Assembly (NCBI GenBank): GCA_020638455.1
Contig: JACKIK010000008.1
Location: forward strand, 1 to 46,404
Direction: 5' to 3'
Source: Hyphomonas sp.
GTDB lineage: Bacteria; Pseudomonadota; Alphaproteobacteria; Caulobacterales; Hyphomonadaceae
Length of the DNA stretch: 46,404 nt
The position numbers and the translations under genes were made by a program. The notes below the pieces were generated by a model. That model was not told where the DNA came from. It ran no database searches and saw nothing but the letters and a program-made list of their open reading frames with translations. Shown here piece by piece: positions 7,760-17,100 of the stretch. Position 1 is the first letter of the stretch. Each line of letters starts with the position of its first letter.

Positions 7760-8212
7760 CTACCGTTTCCGGCGCTCATGGCTGGGCGTGTGGCGGGTGG
7801 CCCAGATGTAGTCGCTGTCCATCAGGGTGGCGTCGAGGGCTTCGACGGTGAGGGCGATTTCGCCGTCGCCGGCGAACAGGAGGGTGACGGTGCCACCGGG
7901 CGGGTCTGCCTCCGGCGTGAAGGTGACCTGCAGGAGGGAGAGGATCATCTCCGGATCCGCCTTGGTGATGGCGCGGGTCTTCACGCCCAGCACGCCGTCG
8001 AAGGCGAGGAGCGAGCGGATGCGCTCGGCCTCGCGGCGCTTGCCGGTGCCCTCTTCCCAGCGGAAGCGGTTGATTTCCAGTGAGAAACGGCGCTGGCGGG
8101 CCTCGTAGACAAGGTTCTCCGCCTTCACCACCGCGTCCTGCACGGCGGCGGAGATGATTTCGAGATCCTCAGGCTCCTCGGCGAGCAGTCGGAGGGGTTT
8201 TGCGTCTGACAT
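7760..8212 (-). CDS. DUF2948 family protein
   Basis: This 150-residue protein matches the alphaproteobacterial DUF2948 family: it starts with LRLLAEEPEDLEIISAAVQD, continues with RRFSLEINRFRWE and the conserved RIRSLLAFDGVLGVKTRAI block, and ends in a beta-rich half with IWATRHTPSHERRKR. Function is unknown. It is cytoplasmic in appearance, with no signal peptide or membrane segment. AAGGGG precedes the ATG at 8212. It follows murA by 23 bases and is probably co-transcribed with it, the standard arrangement in Alphaproteobacteria. Confidence 0.88.
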   Translation of the reverse strand: MSDAKPLRLLAEEPEDLEIISAAVQDAVVKAENLVYEARQRRFSLEINRFRWEEGTGKRREAERIRSLLAFDGVLGVKTRAITKADPEMILSLLQVTFTPEADPPGGTVTLLFAGDGEIALTVEALDATLMDSDYIWATRHTPSHERRKR

Positions 8213-8235
8213 ACCAGCCCCTTCAGGCGCGTTGA

Positions 8236-9516
8236 CTATTCCTCTTCCCCGGAACGGCGCGTGATATCGGCGCCGCAGGCATTGAGCTTGTCTTCGAGAC
8301 GCTCAAAGCCGCGGTCGAGGTGATAGATGCGGTTGACCACAGTCTCGCCCTCTGCGGCAAGCCCTGCAATGACGAGCGAGACCGATGCGCGCAGGTCTGT
8401 CGCCATGACGGGGGCGCCGGTGAGGTGGCTGACGCCCTTCACGATGGCCTCCTGCCCGCGCACCGTAATGTCGGCGCCGAGGCGGGAAAGTTCCGGGGCG
8501 TGCATGAAGCGGTTCTCGAAAATCGTCTCGCGGATGACGCTGGTGCCCTCGGCCATGGTCATCAGGGCCATGAATTGGGCCTGCAGGTCTGTCGGGAAGC
8601 CGGGATGCGGCTGGGTCGAGACGTTGACGGCCTTGAGGCGCGTACCGTTGCGGCGGATGCGGAGCGTGCCAGCGGCCTCGTCCGCATCGACCTTGACGCC
8701 CGCCTCGCGGAGCTTGGCGATCATGGCGCCGAGTGCTTCGACCGGCGCGCCGTCGAGCGTCACGTCCCCGCCGGCGGCCGCGGCCGCGAAGGCATAGGTG
8801 CCGGCCTCGATGCGATCCGGCATGACGGAATAGGTGGTGCCCTTCAGGCTCTCCGCGCCCTTGATCCGGATGACGGCCGTACCGGCGCCGGTGATGCGGG
8901 CGCCCATCGTGTTGAGACAGTCGGCAAGGTCTTCGATCTCAGGCTCACGGGCGGCGTTTTCGAGGACGGTCTCGCCCTCGGCCAGCGTCGCGGCAAGCAT
9001 GGCGTGCTCTGTGGCGCCGACGCTTGGCATGGAGAAGTTGATATGGGCGCCCTTGAGGCCGTGGATGGCAGCAGCCTTCACATAGCCCTGCTCGACCTTC
9101 AGGTCCGCGCCCATGGCTTCGAGGGCCTGCAAGTGCAGATCCACCGGCCGGGCCCCAATGGCGCAGCCGCCGGGCAGCGACACGGTGGCATGGCCGGAGC
9201 GAGCAATCAGCGGCCCCAGCACATTGAAGCTCGCCCGCATCTTCCGCACCTGGTCATAGGGCGCGATCGTGCTTTTCAGCTCAGCGGCGTTGAGGTGGCA
9301 GGTCGACTCGCCTTTCGGCCAGTAGACTTCCACACCGAGGGTTTCCAGCAGCTGCGCCAGGAAGCGCGTGTCGGCGAGGCTCGGCATGTTGGTGAGCGTG
9401 ATCGGCTGGTCCGTCAGCAGGCAGGCGACCATGAGCTTCAGCGCCGAATTCTTGGCGCCGGAAATCGGGATGCGGCCGTTCAGGGGCGTGCCGCCGATGA
9501 TGTGCAATCTGTCCAT
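8236..9516 (-). CDS. murA: UDP-N-acetylglucosamine 1-carboxyvinyltransferase
   Basis: This 426-residue enzyme of standard length carries out the first committed step of peptidoglycan synthesis, transferring enolpyruvate from phosphoenolpyruvate to UDP-GlcNAc in the cytoplasm. The N-terminal GAKNSALKLMVACLL contains the substrate-binding Lys-Asn pair. The active-site loop reads GGCAIGARPVDLHLQALEAMG, with the catalytic cysteine in GGCAIGARP, the residue alkylated by fosfomycin. FPTDLQAQFMALM matches the second domain signature. It leads a minus-strand run murA-DUF2948 and, beyond the inserted VOC gene, hisD-UPF0262. No unusual residues were noticed. Confidence 0.97.
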   Translation of the reverse strand: MDRLHIIGGTPLNGRIPISGAKNSALKLMVACLLTDQPITLTNMPSLADTRFLAQLLETLGVEVYWPKGESTCHLNAAELKSTIAPYDQVRKMRASFNVLGPLIARSGHATVSLPGGCAIGARPVDLHLQALEAMGADLKVEQGYVKAAAIHGLKGAHINFSMPSVGATEHAMLAATLAEGETVLENAAREPEIEDLADCLNTMGARITGAGTAVIRIKGAESLKGTTYSVMPDRIEAGTYAFAAAAAGGDVTLDGAPVEALGAMIAKLREAGVKVDADEAAGTLRIRRNGTRLKAVNVSTQPHPGFPTDLQAQFMALMTMAEGTSVIRETIFENRFMHAPELSRLGADITVRGQEAIVKGVSHLTGAPVMATDLRASVSLVIAGLAAEGETVVNRIYHLDRGFERLEDKLNACGADITRRSGEEE

Positions 9517-9613
9517 GACCGGCCCTTATACAGCGCTTCGCGGCTTTGGAAGGGCCGGAATGTGTTGAAGATCAGCGGGTTTCTCGCCGGAAGCAGCAGT
9601 TGCTGCGATGGCG

Positions 9614-10249
9614 TCAGGCGCGGGCCGCATCGGCGGCGGCAAAGTGCGCCATCTGGTCGGCGTGGGCTTTCCGGAATGCCGGGCGGCCTGTCTGGCGTGC
9701 AATATAGGCTTCGGTCGCGGGATAATGCCCGAATGCACGCAGTCTTTCCACTCGCAGGACATCAGCCATCAGCAGATCCGCAACAGTGAACCGGCCGGCG
9801 GCGAGCCAGTCCTGCTTGTTCAGGATGCTTTCCATCCGGTCGAGCCGGCTTGTCAGCCAGCCGGTCAGGCCGTTTTCCTTCGCGCCGGTTACCTCCAGAA
9901 ACCACCACGGGACAGACACCATTTCTATCGAATTCAGCGCGGCAATCGTCCATTGCAGCGTCTGCGCCTCGCCGGCCGGGTCGCGCGGCATCAATGTCTC
10001 GCTCTTCCGGGCGATGTGCAGCAGGCCCGCTCCACTCTCGAACAAGTCGATATCACCATCGCTGAGGAATGGCACCTGACCGAAGGGCTGGCGTGCCAGA
10101 TGTTCGGGGCCCCTGTCGTCAAAAGGGACCGTGCGCACAGCATAATCGAGCCCGGCCTCCTCGCAGGCCCATCTCAGCCGCAAGTCGCGCACGAAGCCAC
10201 GCGGACCTTCCGGCACCCAGTCATACGTCCAGACGATCAGTTGGGCCAT
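9614..10249 (-). CDS. Glutathione S-transferase family protein
   Basis: This 211-residue protein has a thioredoxin-like N-terminal domain (about residues 1-85, including PFGQVPFLSDGDIDLFESGAG, where QVP gives the cis-proline and ES the glutathione contact) and an all-helical C-terminal domain with AGRFTVADLLMADVL, the usual N-capping box. It would conjugate or reduce substrates using glutathione in the cytoplasm; the substrate class is not evident. It starts 37 bases after the P450 gene on the same strand, with AGGA close to its ATG, so P450 and GST may form a transcription unit. Confidence 0.88.
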   Translation of the reverse strand: MAQLIVWTYDWVPEGPRGFVRDLRLRWACEEAGLDYAVRTVPFDDRGPEHLARQPFGQVPFLSDGDIDLFESGAGLLHIARKSETLMPRDPAGEAQTLQWTIAALNSIEMVSVPWWFLEVTGAKENGLTGWLTSRLDRMESILNKQDWLAAGRFTVADLLMADVLRVERLRAFGHYPATEAYIARQTGRPAFRKAHADQMAHFAAADAARA

Positions 10250-10286
10250 ACGATCCTGTCTTTCTGCGAGTTCCTGTCTCGGCCTA

Positions 10287-11495
10287 TCACGCTTCCATAC
10301 GCAGCGGCAGGCACTTCAGCCCCCTGAGGCCGGAGCGGGAGATCCATTTCATGGCCATCGGGTCGCCGTCTAGGGCGAGGCCGGGATAGCGGGTGAACAG
10401 GGCTTCCAGCGCGGCGTCGGCTTCCATCCGGGCGAGGTGGATGCCGAGGCAGATGTGTGGGCCGCCGCCGAAGCCGACATGCCGGTTGGGCCGGCGGGCG
10501 AGGTCCAGTGTCAGCGGATCGGGGAATTCGTCCGGGTCCATATTGGCGGAGGCGAGGAAGCCGAACAGGCGCTCGCCGCGCTTCAGGGCGCGGCCCTCGA
10601 ACTCCATGTCTTGCTTCACGAAACGCGGCTTGGTCATCTGGACCGGGCTGCAGTAGCGCATCAGCTCGTCGACGATGACGGGGCGGGCCTCGTCGTCCGC
10701 CGCGCGGACCTGTTCTGAGGCGCCGTCATGGGTCAGAAGCGTCCAGACACCGGACGAAAGGAGATGCGTTGTAGTCTCGTGCCCGGCAACGAACAGGACG
10801 AACACCATGGCCAGCAGCTCGTTCTCGGTCATCTTCTGGCCGTCGGCCTCGGCGTGGACGAGCTCGGAAACGAGGCCCTCGCGCGGGCTTTCGTGAAGGG
10901 CGCGGAACTCCTCGCGCAGCATCTCCTGCACGCTGCCGAGGCGGAACAGGCCCCAGAGCATTTTCAGGGGCGCATCTGTGCTGGAAAGATTGTCGAGCGC
11001 ATGGTCCAGCTTCGCCTCTGTCTCCGGCCGGAAGCCGAGCAGGCCATAGATCACGCGCAGCGGCAGTGGGCGGCAGAAGCCGGAGACGAGGTCCCGGTTT
11101 CCTTCCCGCTCCATCCGGTCCAGCAGCTCATGCGCACAGGCCTGCACTTTCGGGCGTTGCAGCAGGATGGCGGCGCGGCGGAACGGGGCGTCGGTCAGGC
11201 GACGGAGGCGCTGATGGTGCGGATCGTCCAGCGACAGGAGGTTGTCCGCCATGATCTTCAGCGATTTCGGAAGGAAAGGCATGGCGAAGGGCGACTTGTG
11301 CCCGGCATTGCGGGCATCGACCACAAACCTGTCCGAGTCCTTCAGCAGCGTCTGGATCGCGGCATGGCGCGTGACCAGCGTGATCGGCCCGAAGAACGGG
11401 ATTTTCGTTTGATTGTAAGGGCCTTCCGCCAAGACAGCCGCGAGCGTTTTGTGCGGCGCGGCCAGATAGGCCGGCGATGTCAGGCTGAGGGTCAC
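10287..11495 (-). CDS. Cytochrome P450
   Basis: This 402-residue soluble bacterial-type P450 shows all core motifs: the I-helix oxygen-activation segment FVAGHETTTH, the K-helix ExxR in DELMRYC, and the heme-binding loop FGGGPHICLGIHLARME with the cysteine ligand at residue 349. It would hydroxylate or otherwise oxidise a hydrophobic substrate using electrons from a ferredoxin system; no ferredoxin or reductase is adjacent and the substrate is unknown. The start is a GTG (11495) that overlaps the TGA of the small upstream gene in a GTGA, implying translational coupling. Confidence 0.94.
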   Translation of the reverse strand: MTLSLTSPAYLAAPHKTLAAVLAEGPYNQTKIPFFGPITLVTRHAAIQTLLKDSDRFVVDARNAGHKSPFAMPFLPKSLKIMADNLLSLDDPHHQRLRRLTDAPFRRAAILLQRPKVQACAHELLDRMEREGNRDLVSGFCRPLPLRVIYGLLGFRPETEAKLDHALDNLSSTDAPLKMLWGLFRLGSVQEMLREEFRALHESPREGLVSELVHAEADGQKMTENELLAMVFVLFVAGHETTTHLLSSGVWTLLTHDGASEQVRAADDEARPVIVDELMRYCSPVQMTKPRFVKQDMEFEGRALKRGERLFGFLASANMDPDEFPDPLTLDLARRPNRHVGFGGGPHICLGIHLARMEADAALEALFTRYPGLALDGDPMAMKWISRSGLRGLKCLPLRMEA

Positions 11496-11665
11496 CTGTC
11501 CTCGTCCGAGCCGGGGTCCGCATCAGGGGCGGGCGAATCGGCCGATTTGCGGGCGGCCGCCTTGCGGCGCCTGAGGTTCGCCCGCAGCGCCGCGGCGAGG
11601 CGCTCGGCCTTCTCGTCCCTGGCTGGCGGGTCCGGGGGCGGCCCCGGCGTTGGCGTGTCTGTCAT
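11492..11665 (-). CDS. Small proline-rich/basic hypothetical protein
   Basis: This 57-residue protein has a proline-rich acidic start (MTDTPTPGPPPDPPARDEKA), a basic amphipathic helix near residues 22-40 (RLAAALRANLRRRKAAARK) and an acidic tail. No family is recognised with confidence; proteins of this shape are common small conserved genes in Alphaproteobacteria. ATG 11665 is preferred to an upstream in-frame TTG (11686). It overlaps the GTG of the P450 gene by four bases, which supports its being translated and co-expressed with the P450. Nothing suggests membrane insertion or export. Function unknown. Confidence 0.65.
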   Translation of the reverse strand: MTDTPTPGPPPDPPARDEKAERLAAALRANLRRRKAAARKSADSPAPDADPGSDEDR

Positions 11666-11742
11666 GGCAGGTGCAATTCGCGGCAAAACGGTCTTTTCAT
11701 ACCCTGCCGCTTAAGCTAAACGCCGCAGACCCCACCTGCAAT

Positions 11743-11817
11743 GCCGCGGTAGCTCAGTGGTAGAGCGCATCATTGGTAATGATGAGGCCGAGAGTTCAAT
11801 TCTCTCTCGCGGCACCA
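11743..11817 (+). tRNA. tRNA-Thr (anticodon GGT)
   Basis: The 75-nt sequence folds into a standard cloverleaf: acceptor GCCGCGG pairing with TCGCGGC (last pair G-T), D arm GCTC/GAGC, anticodon stem CATCA/TGATG with loop TTGGTAA giving anticodon GGT (reads ACC/ACU), T arm GAGAG/CTCTC with loop TTCAATT, discriminator A and an encoded CCA (11815-11817). Its 3' 22 bases overlap the 3' end of the oppositely oriented S9 peptidase gene. Confidence 0.96.
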
Positions 11818-13991
11818 GCTTCCCCCTCTTCTGACAGGTCCGGCATCAGGCGCCGGATGAAATAGGCGTATTCGAGCGCCGTGCGGAAGGCGAGCTGGTC
11901 CTGGTTGGCCGTGCCGCCATGGCCGCCTTCCTTGTTCTCGTAATACAGCACCGGCTTGCCGTACGCCTCGAGCCGCGCGGCGGCCTTGCGGGCATGGCCG
12001 GGATGCACGCGGTCGTCCTGCGTCGACGTATAGATCAGCACTTCCGGATAGTCGGCCGCCGGATCGAGATTCTGGTAGGGCGAGTACTTTTCGATATAGG
12101 CCCGCTCTGCCGGGACGCGCGGATCGCCATATTCGCCGACCCAGCTGGCGCCGGCGCCAAGCTCGGTGAAGTCCAGCATGTCGAACAGCGGCACGCCGAT
12201 ATCGAGGGCATGGTAGAGATCCGGCCGCTGCGTGAGCGCGACACCCAGCAGAAGGCCGCCATTCGAGCGGCCGAGCGCGCCGAGCTTGTCGGACGAGGTC
12301 ACGCCGCTGGCGATCATGTCCTCGGCAACGGCATAATAGTCGTCGAACGCCTTCTGGCGGTTCTCGTGCAGGGCGGCATCGTGCCAGCGGGGCCCGTACT
12401 CGCCGCCGCCGCGCAGGTTCGCGATGGCCAGCACGCCGCCGCGCGAGATCCACATGCGGCCCGCCAACGCACCATGCTGCGGCCGGCCGGGGTCTTCGTA
12501 GTAGACCGGCAGGATCGGGATCAGGAAACCGCCATAGCCATATTCAATGGCGGGGGCGTTGCCCCTGGCGAGCACGTCTGCCTTGCCGACGAGAAAGTAG
12601 GGAATCTTCGTGCCGTCGGCGCTGGTTGCCCAGCGCTGTTCGACTTTCACGTCGCTCGCATCATAGAGCGCCGGCAGGCGGGTGACCTCCTGCAGTGTCG
12701 TGCCGCTCTCGAGGCGATAGAGCGTGTTCGGCTGGGTGAAACTCTCATAGGTGACATAGGCGTCGGACTTCGAATTGCTGGCGGCAACGATCTTCACGGT
12801 CCCATTGTCGGGCACCGGCAGGCTGTGGGCCGTCCAGCCCTCCTCGCCGGGCCTCAGCATGACAAGGCGGCCTTTGACATCTTCGAGCAGGCTGAGCAGG
12901 ATGCCCGTCTTCGTCAGGGCCACATGGGTGACCGCTTCATTGCTCAGTGGGCGGAACACAAGGCGTGCCGCCCCGCCGCCGAGCGGCACGGCGACAATGT
13001 CGCCGCTGCGGAAGGTGAAACCTTCATCGTCCCAGTCCTGTTCAAGGGTGAGCACCAGGTCCTGCCCGACCACGCCCTGGGGGCTGGATTTCTCAGGCAC
13101 GTCCATGAGCACTGCATTCCCGCCTTCGATGCGATAGAGGTCGGTCCGGTTCCAGTCCTGCCTGGCGCGGATGAGGAAGGCGAAATTCTCCGTGTCCGTC
13201 CGATAGAGAACAGGAGAGACCTGCGTGTCTTCGACATCGCCCTCGAAGACGGACGTTGCTGCGGACAGCGGTTCGCCCCGGTGCCAGGCGCGGATGTCGC
13301 GCGCGTAGCCGGCCTGCGTCAGCGCGCCCTCACCCCAGTCCGTGCCGACCAGCAGCGTGTCCTGATCGAGCCAGGAGACATTCGATTTGGCCTCGGGCAC
13401 GACGAACCCACCCTCCACGAATGCCTTGTTTTTCAACGAGAACTCGCGGAACACGCTGCTGTCCGTGCCACCACGCGACAGCTCCACCATGCAGCGGTCG
13501 CTGGGCGCGCCATAGCAGCGGGCGCCTTCGTAGACCCAGTTCTCGCCTTCCGCTTCCGACAGGGCATCGACATCCAGGACTGTCTCCCAGGCGGGCGTTC
13601 CGGCATTGAAGGACGCCGCATCGCTGCGCCGCCAGACACCGCGCACATGGGCCGCGTCCTGCCAGAAATTGTAGACCTCATCGCCGATCAGCTCCGGCTC
13701 GGGAATGCGATCCTTGCTGGTGAGGATAGCGGTTGCCTCCTTGTCGAGCTCGGTGAACAGGGTCGTTTCCGTCAGCGCCTTGAAGGTGCGCGCATTCTGT
13801 TCGTCGACCCATTCGAGCGCTTTCGGGTCGTAGACATCCTCCAGCCACTTGTTGGGATCGCCCTCCTGCACAGCGACGGGTTCCGGCTGTCCGGCGGCGG
13901 TCTCGGGTTCGGGCCCGGCAGGCGCCGCGGCCGGCTGCGACGCGCACGCAGCCAGAGCGAACAGCAAAGCGGAAAGCGGAAGATGTTTCAT
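11796..13991 (-). CDS. Lipoprotein S9 family prolyl oligopeptidase-type peptidase
   Basis: This 731-residue protein has an N-terminal lipobox (LFALAAC, lipid-modified Cys at about residue 16) and a Pro/Ala-rich tether. A seven-bladed beta-propeller domain follows (about residues 40-450; it begins NKWLEDVYDPKALEWV, typical of prolyl oligopeptidases), then an alpha/beta-hydrolase domain with a catalytic triad of Ser-576 in GRSNGG, Asp-659/660 in TQDDRV and His-691 in GGHGG. It would cleave small proline-containing peptides at the membrane or in the periplasm. It lies downstream of, and on the same strand as, a TonB-dependent receptor. Its last codons and stop lie inside the tRNA-Thr gene on the other strand. 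Confidence 0.93.
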   Translation of the reverse strand: MKHLPLSALLFALAACASQPAAAPAGPEPETAAGQPEPVAVQEGDPNKWLEDVYDPKALEWVDEQNARTFKALTETTLFTELDKEATAILTSKDRIPEPELIGDEVYNFWQDAAHVRGVWRRSDAASFNAGTPAWETVLDVDALSEAEGENWVYEGARCYGAPSDRCMVELSRGGTDSSVFREFSLKNKAFVEGGFVVPEAKSNVSWLDQDTLLVGTDWGEGALTQAGYARDIRAWHRGEPLSAATSVFEGDVEDTQVSPVLYRTDTENFAFLIRARQDWNRTDLYRIEGGNAVLMDVPEKSSPQGVVGQDLVLTLEQDWDDEGFTFRSGDIVAVPLGGGAARLVFRPLSNEAVTHVALTKTGILLSLLEDVKGRLVMLRPGEEGWTAHSLPVPDNGTVKIVAASNSKSDAYVTYESFTQPNTLYRLESGTTLQEVTRLPALYDASDVKVEQRWATSADGTKIPYFLVGKADVLARGNAPAIEYGYGGFLIPILPVYYEDPGRPQHGALAGRMWISRGGVLAIANLRGGGEYGPRWHDAALHENRQKAFDDYYAVAEDMIASGVTSSDKLGALGRSNGGLLLGVALTQRPDLYHALDIGVPLFDMLDFTELGAGASWVGEYGDPRVPAERAYIEKYSPYQNLDPAADYPEVLIYTSTQDDRVHPGHARKAAARLEAYGKPVLYYENKEGGHGGTANQDQLAFRTALEYAYFIRRLMPDLSEEGEAGAAREN

Positions 13992-14135
13992 GGAAGCCAG
14001 CCTCGGAATGACATGCGTTTTTCGAAGGACGCCGCAGCGGCGCGCCCCGTTGTTCTAATGCGAGCCTGGCCGATTTCACAATGGCCCGGCTGTGCCGGGC
14101 GGAACACCGGGGCACAGGATGTTGCCACAAGCGAA

Positions 14136-14161
14136 AAGGGCGGACCTTGCGGCCCGCCCTT
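14136..14161 (-). terminator. Intrinsic terminator of the TonB-dependent receptor gene
   Basis: An 8-bp perfect stem (AAGGGCGG at 14136-14143 with CCGCCCTT at 14154-14161) lies 25 bases past the receptor stop. Read on the minus strand it ends CCGCCCTTTTCGC, giving a short U-tract. A second hairpin without a T-tract (GCCCGGC-TGT-GCCGGGC) lies at 14084-14100. Confidence 0.7.
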
Positions 14162-14186
14162 CCCTGATTTGGCTTGCCTGTGCGGC

Positions 14187-17100
14187 TTAGAACGTCTTCG
14201 AGATCGTCACGAAGGCGCGGCGGCCACGGATGTCGTAGGCCGTTGCGTTCAGCGGGGTGTTGCCAGCGCTGGTCGTCACGAGCGAACCGGACACGGCCGG
14301 CGGCGCTTCGTCGAACAGGTTGGAGATACCGCCGGTGATCGACCAGGTATCGCCTTCCCAACGGGCCGAGATACCGTGCGTCCAGGTGGCTTCGGTGCTG
14401 GTGGTGTAGATAGCCCCCGGCACGCCGAAATAGGTCTGGGCGTCGTTGTAGTCAGCTGAGTAGTAGCGGTTGTCGTCCTGGTGGCCGACGAAGCTTGCAA
14501 ACCACTGGTAGGTCCAATCGCCACGGTCGAGGCGCAGGTTGAAATCACCGACGACGTTCGGATAGCCAATCGTGCCGTTGAAGTCATTGTTCGCGATACC
14601 CGTCGAACCGTCAGCACCGAAGACGTTGATGTAACGCTCGATCGGGAAGCTGAAGCTCGAGTCGAAGGTCATCGTACCGAAGTTGAAGTCGTGCGTGTAG
14701 CGGACATCAAAGTCGATGCCGCGCTGCTGCTGCGAGTCAACGTTCAGCGTCGGAGCGATGATCTGCGTCAGTGACAGCGGGAACGACGGCGCAGTTGCCG
14801 ACGAACGCGTGATGTAGTCACAGAACGAGTTCGGGTAGTTCGAGGCAGCATAGCAGCCTGCCACAACCTGACGTGCGCTGAGCGACGTGATCTGGTCCTT
14901 GATTTCGACTTCGTAGTAATCAACAGCGATGTTGAGGTCTGCGAAGGTCGGGGTCCAGATCAGACCGCCGGTGAACGTCGTGCCGGTTTCCGGCTTCAGG
15001 TCGTCGCCACCGCCGCGTTGCACGACAGTCGCGGAACGGCCGCCGATGCTGTAGCCAGCCGGCAGTCCGAGCGCGCCGCAGTTCGCGACGATGTTCGGGT
15101 TGTTGCTGGTATCCCAGTTGAAGCAGACGTCCGTATTCAGCTGGCTGGAGAAGCTGGTCTGATCAAGCAGGAACAGCTCGAACAGGGCCGGCGCACGGTA
15201 GGATGTACCGTAGCTGGACCGTGCGCGGATGGTCGGCGTGATCTGCCAGTTCAGGCCGGCCTTGTAGATCGAGTCGTCACCGCCCTTGTCGTACGAGAAC
15301 ATACGGCCGGAGAGCGACAGTTCCACATCCTCAGCCAGCGGTGCGCCCTTGATCAGCGGGATGCCCGCTTCAGCGAAGAACTCGGACACCTTGTTCGTGC
15401 CCTTGGTCCGGCCAGCGGACGACGTACCCCAGAGCTCGGAGTTCTGGGACAGTTGGCTCGGAATGTCGTCAATGCTGAATTCGCGCCATTCAGCACCGAG
15501 AGCGAGACCGACCTTGCCCGCGGGCAGTTCGAACACATCGCCGGCGACGACTCCGGTCACCGTCTTCTGCTCGTAGGTCGTTTTGCCTTCGGCGTAGGTG
15601 CCGATAGCAGCCTCAAGCTGGTCGATTGCGCGGCCGCTGAGGATGTCCGGGTCGAAGTAATCAACGCTCGGCGGGGCAACATAGTCGATCACGCCGTCAT
15701 TGTTGTAGTCAGTCGCGTCATAGTTCCAGTCGCCGGACTTCGAGATCAGGATCTGGTTGCCGCCATAGGTGCCTTCACCACGCGAGTAGGACCCGTCGAG
15801 TTTCCAAGACCAGCCCGTCTGGCCGATACCGCCGCCCAGCGAGGAGTGCGCGAACAGGTAGTCGACCTGAATGTCGCTGTTCGAACGGTAAGGCATCACC
15901 GGCAGGGCCAGCGTGTGGGTTGCGTTGTCGAAGGTCGGATCCAGCTGGTAACCGTACCAGCTCGTTCCGAACAGGGCGTCGACAAACGACGAACCCACCG
16001 ACGGGAAGAACTGGCGCCAGCTATCGATCTGGTTCTTGCGGCGGCTGAGCAGCACTTCGCTGTTCCAGTCGATGCCGCTGAAGTTGATGTTGGCCGTGCC
16101 GAACAACGACAGGTTTTCCGTGCGCGGAATGAAGTCAGTGTTGTCGAGGAACGGAGCATCAAGGATGTCTTCGTAGTAGAGCGTGCCGTCAGGCAGCTGG
16201 CCCGTACCGTTGCGGCGCACGCCACCGATCACGGTCGAAACGCGCGGCCGGTAGCCGACAAGGCCCGGATCGCTCGGATCGACGAAGAAGTTGTAGTACT
16301 GCTGCAGCAGGTTCGGGACGGTCGAGCCATCCGGAGACGGAATCAGACGCTCGCCGGAGAACTGGTCGATCACCGTGTTGAAGTACAGGTTCGAGCAGTT
16401 ACGGCCCGGCTCTGCGGAGCGGTTGATACGATCCATCAGGCGGCCGGTGGTCTCGTTGCGGACATAGTCCGTCGGGCAGTCGAGATAGGCGCGATCGCTG
16501 ATGTCGAGTTCGCTGTCGAGGCGGTATTCGGCCGACAGGGTGAACTTGGCATTGTCGGGGCCGAAGCCCATGGCGCCGCTGATCGAGAACTGGTCGCCTC
16601 CGCTGTCGAACGGACGCGAATAGTCGACCGTGACTTCCGGCTTGTCCACCGAGGTGCGGGTGATGATGTTGACCACGCCGCAGACAGCGTCGGAACCATA
16701 GATCGTCGAGGCGCCATCCTTCAGGACTTCAACGCGCTGCAGGATCGACTGCGGCAGGACGCTGAGGTCGAGCGACGACACAGCGCCGCGCGTGCCGGAC
16801 GGGCCGGGGCGGATACCGTTGATCAGGACCAGGGTACGCGTGTCACCGCAACCGCGAAGGTCGACGGTCTGCGAACCGACACCGCCATTGGTGACGAAGT
16901 TCTGGAACGTGTTGTTGAGCTGGGTCGAACCCTTGGCCAGAGAGGAGCCCTGAATCAGCGAGGCCGTATCGACCAGACCCTCGAGCGTTGCGACTTCAGC
17001 CGTGATCACCTGGATCGGCGAAGACGATGCAAACTGGTCGCGCGACAGCAGCGATCCGGTAACGACAACCTTCTCCTGCCGGGCTTCCTCCTCCTCGGCC

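Noticed and set aside
8320..9789. Long plus-strand open frame over murA and part of the GST gene
   Set aside because: Antisense shadow spanning two unrelated genes; no domain.
11919..14459. Long plus-strand open frame over the S9 peptidase
   Set aside because: Antisense shadow of a gene with a complete catalytic triad and lipobox; composition is not protein-like.
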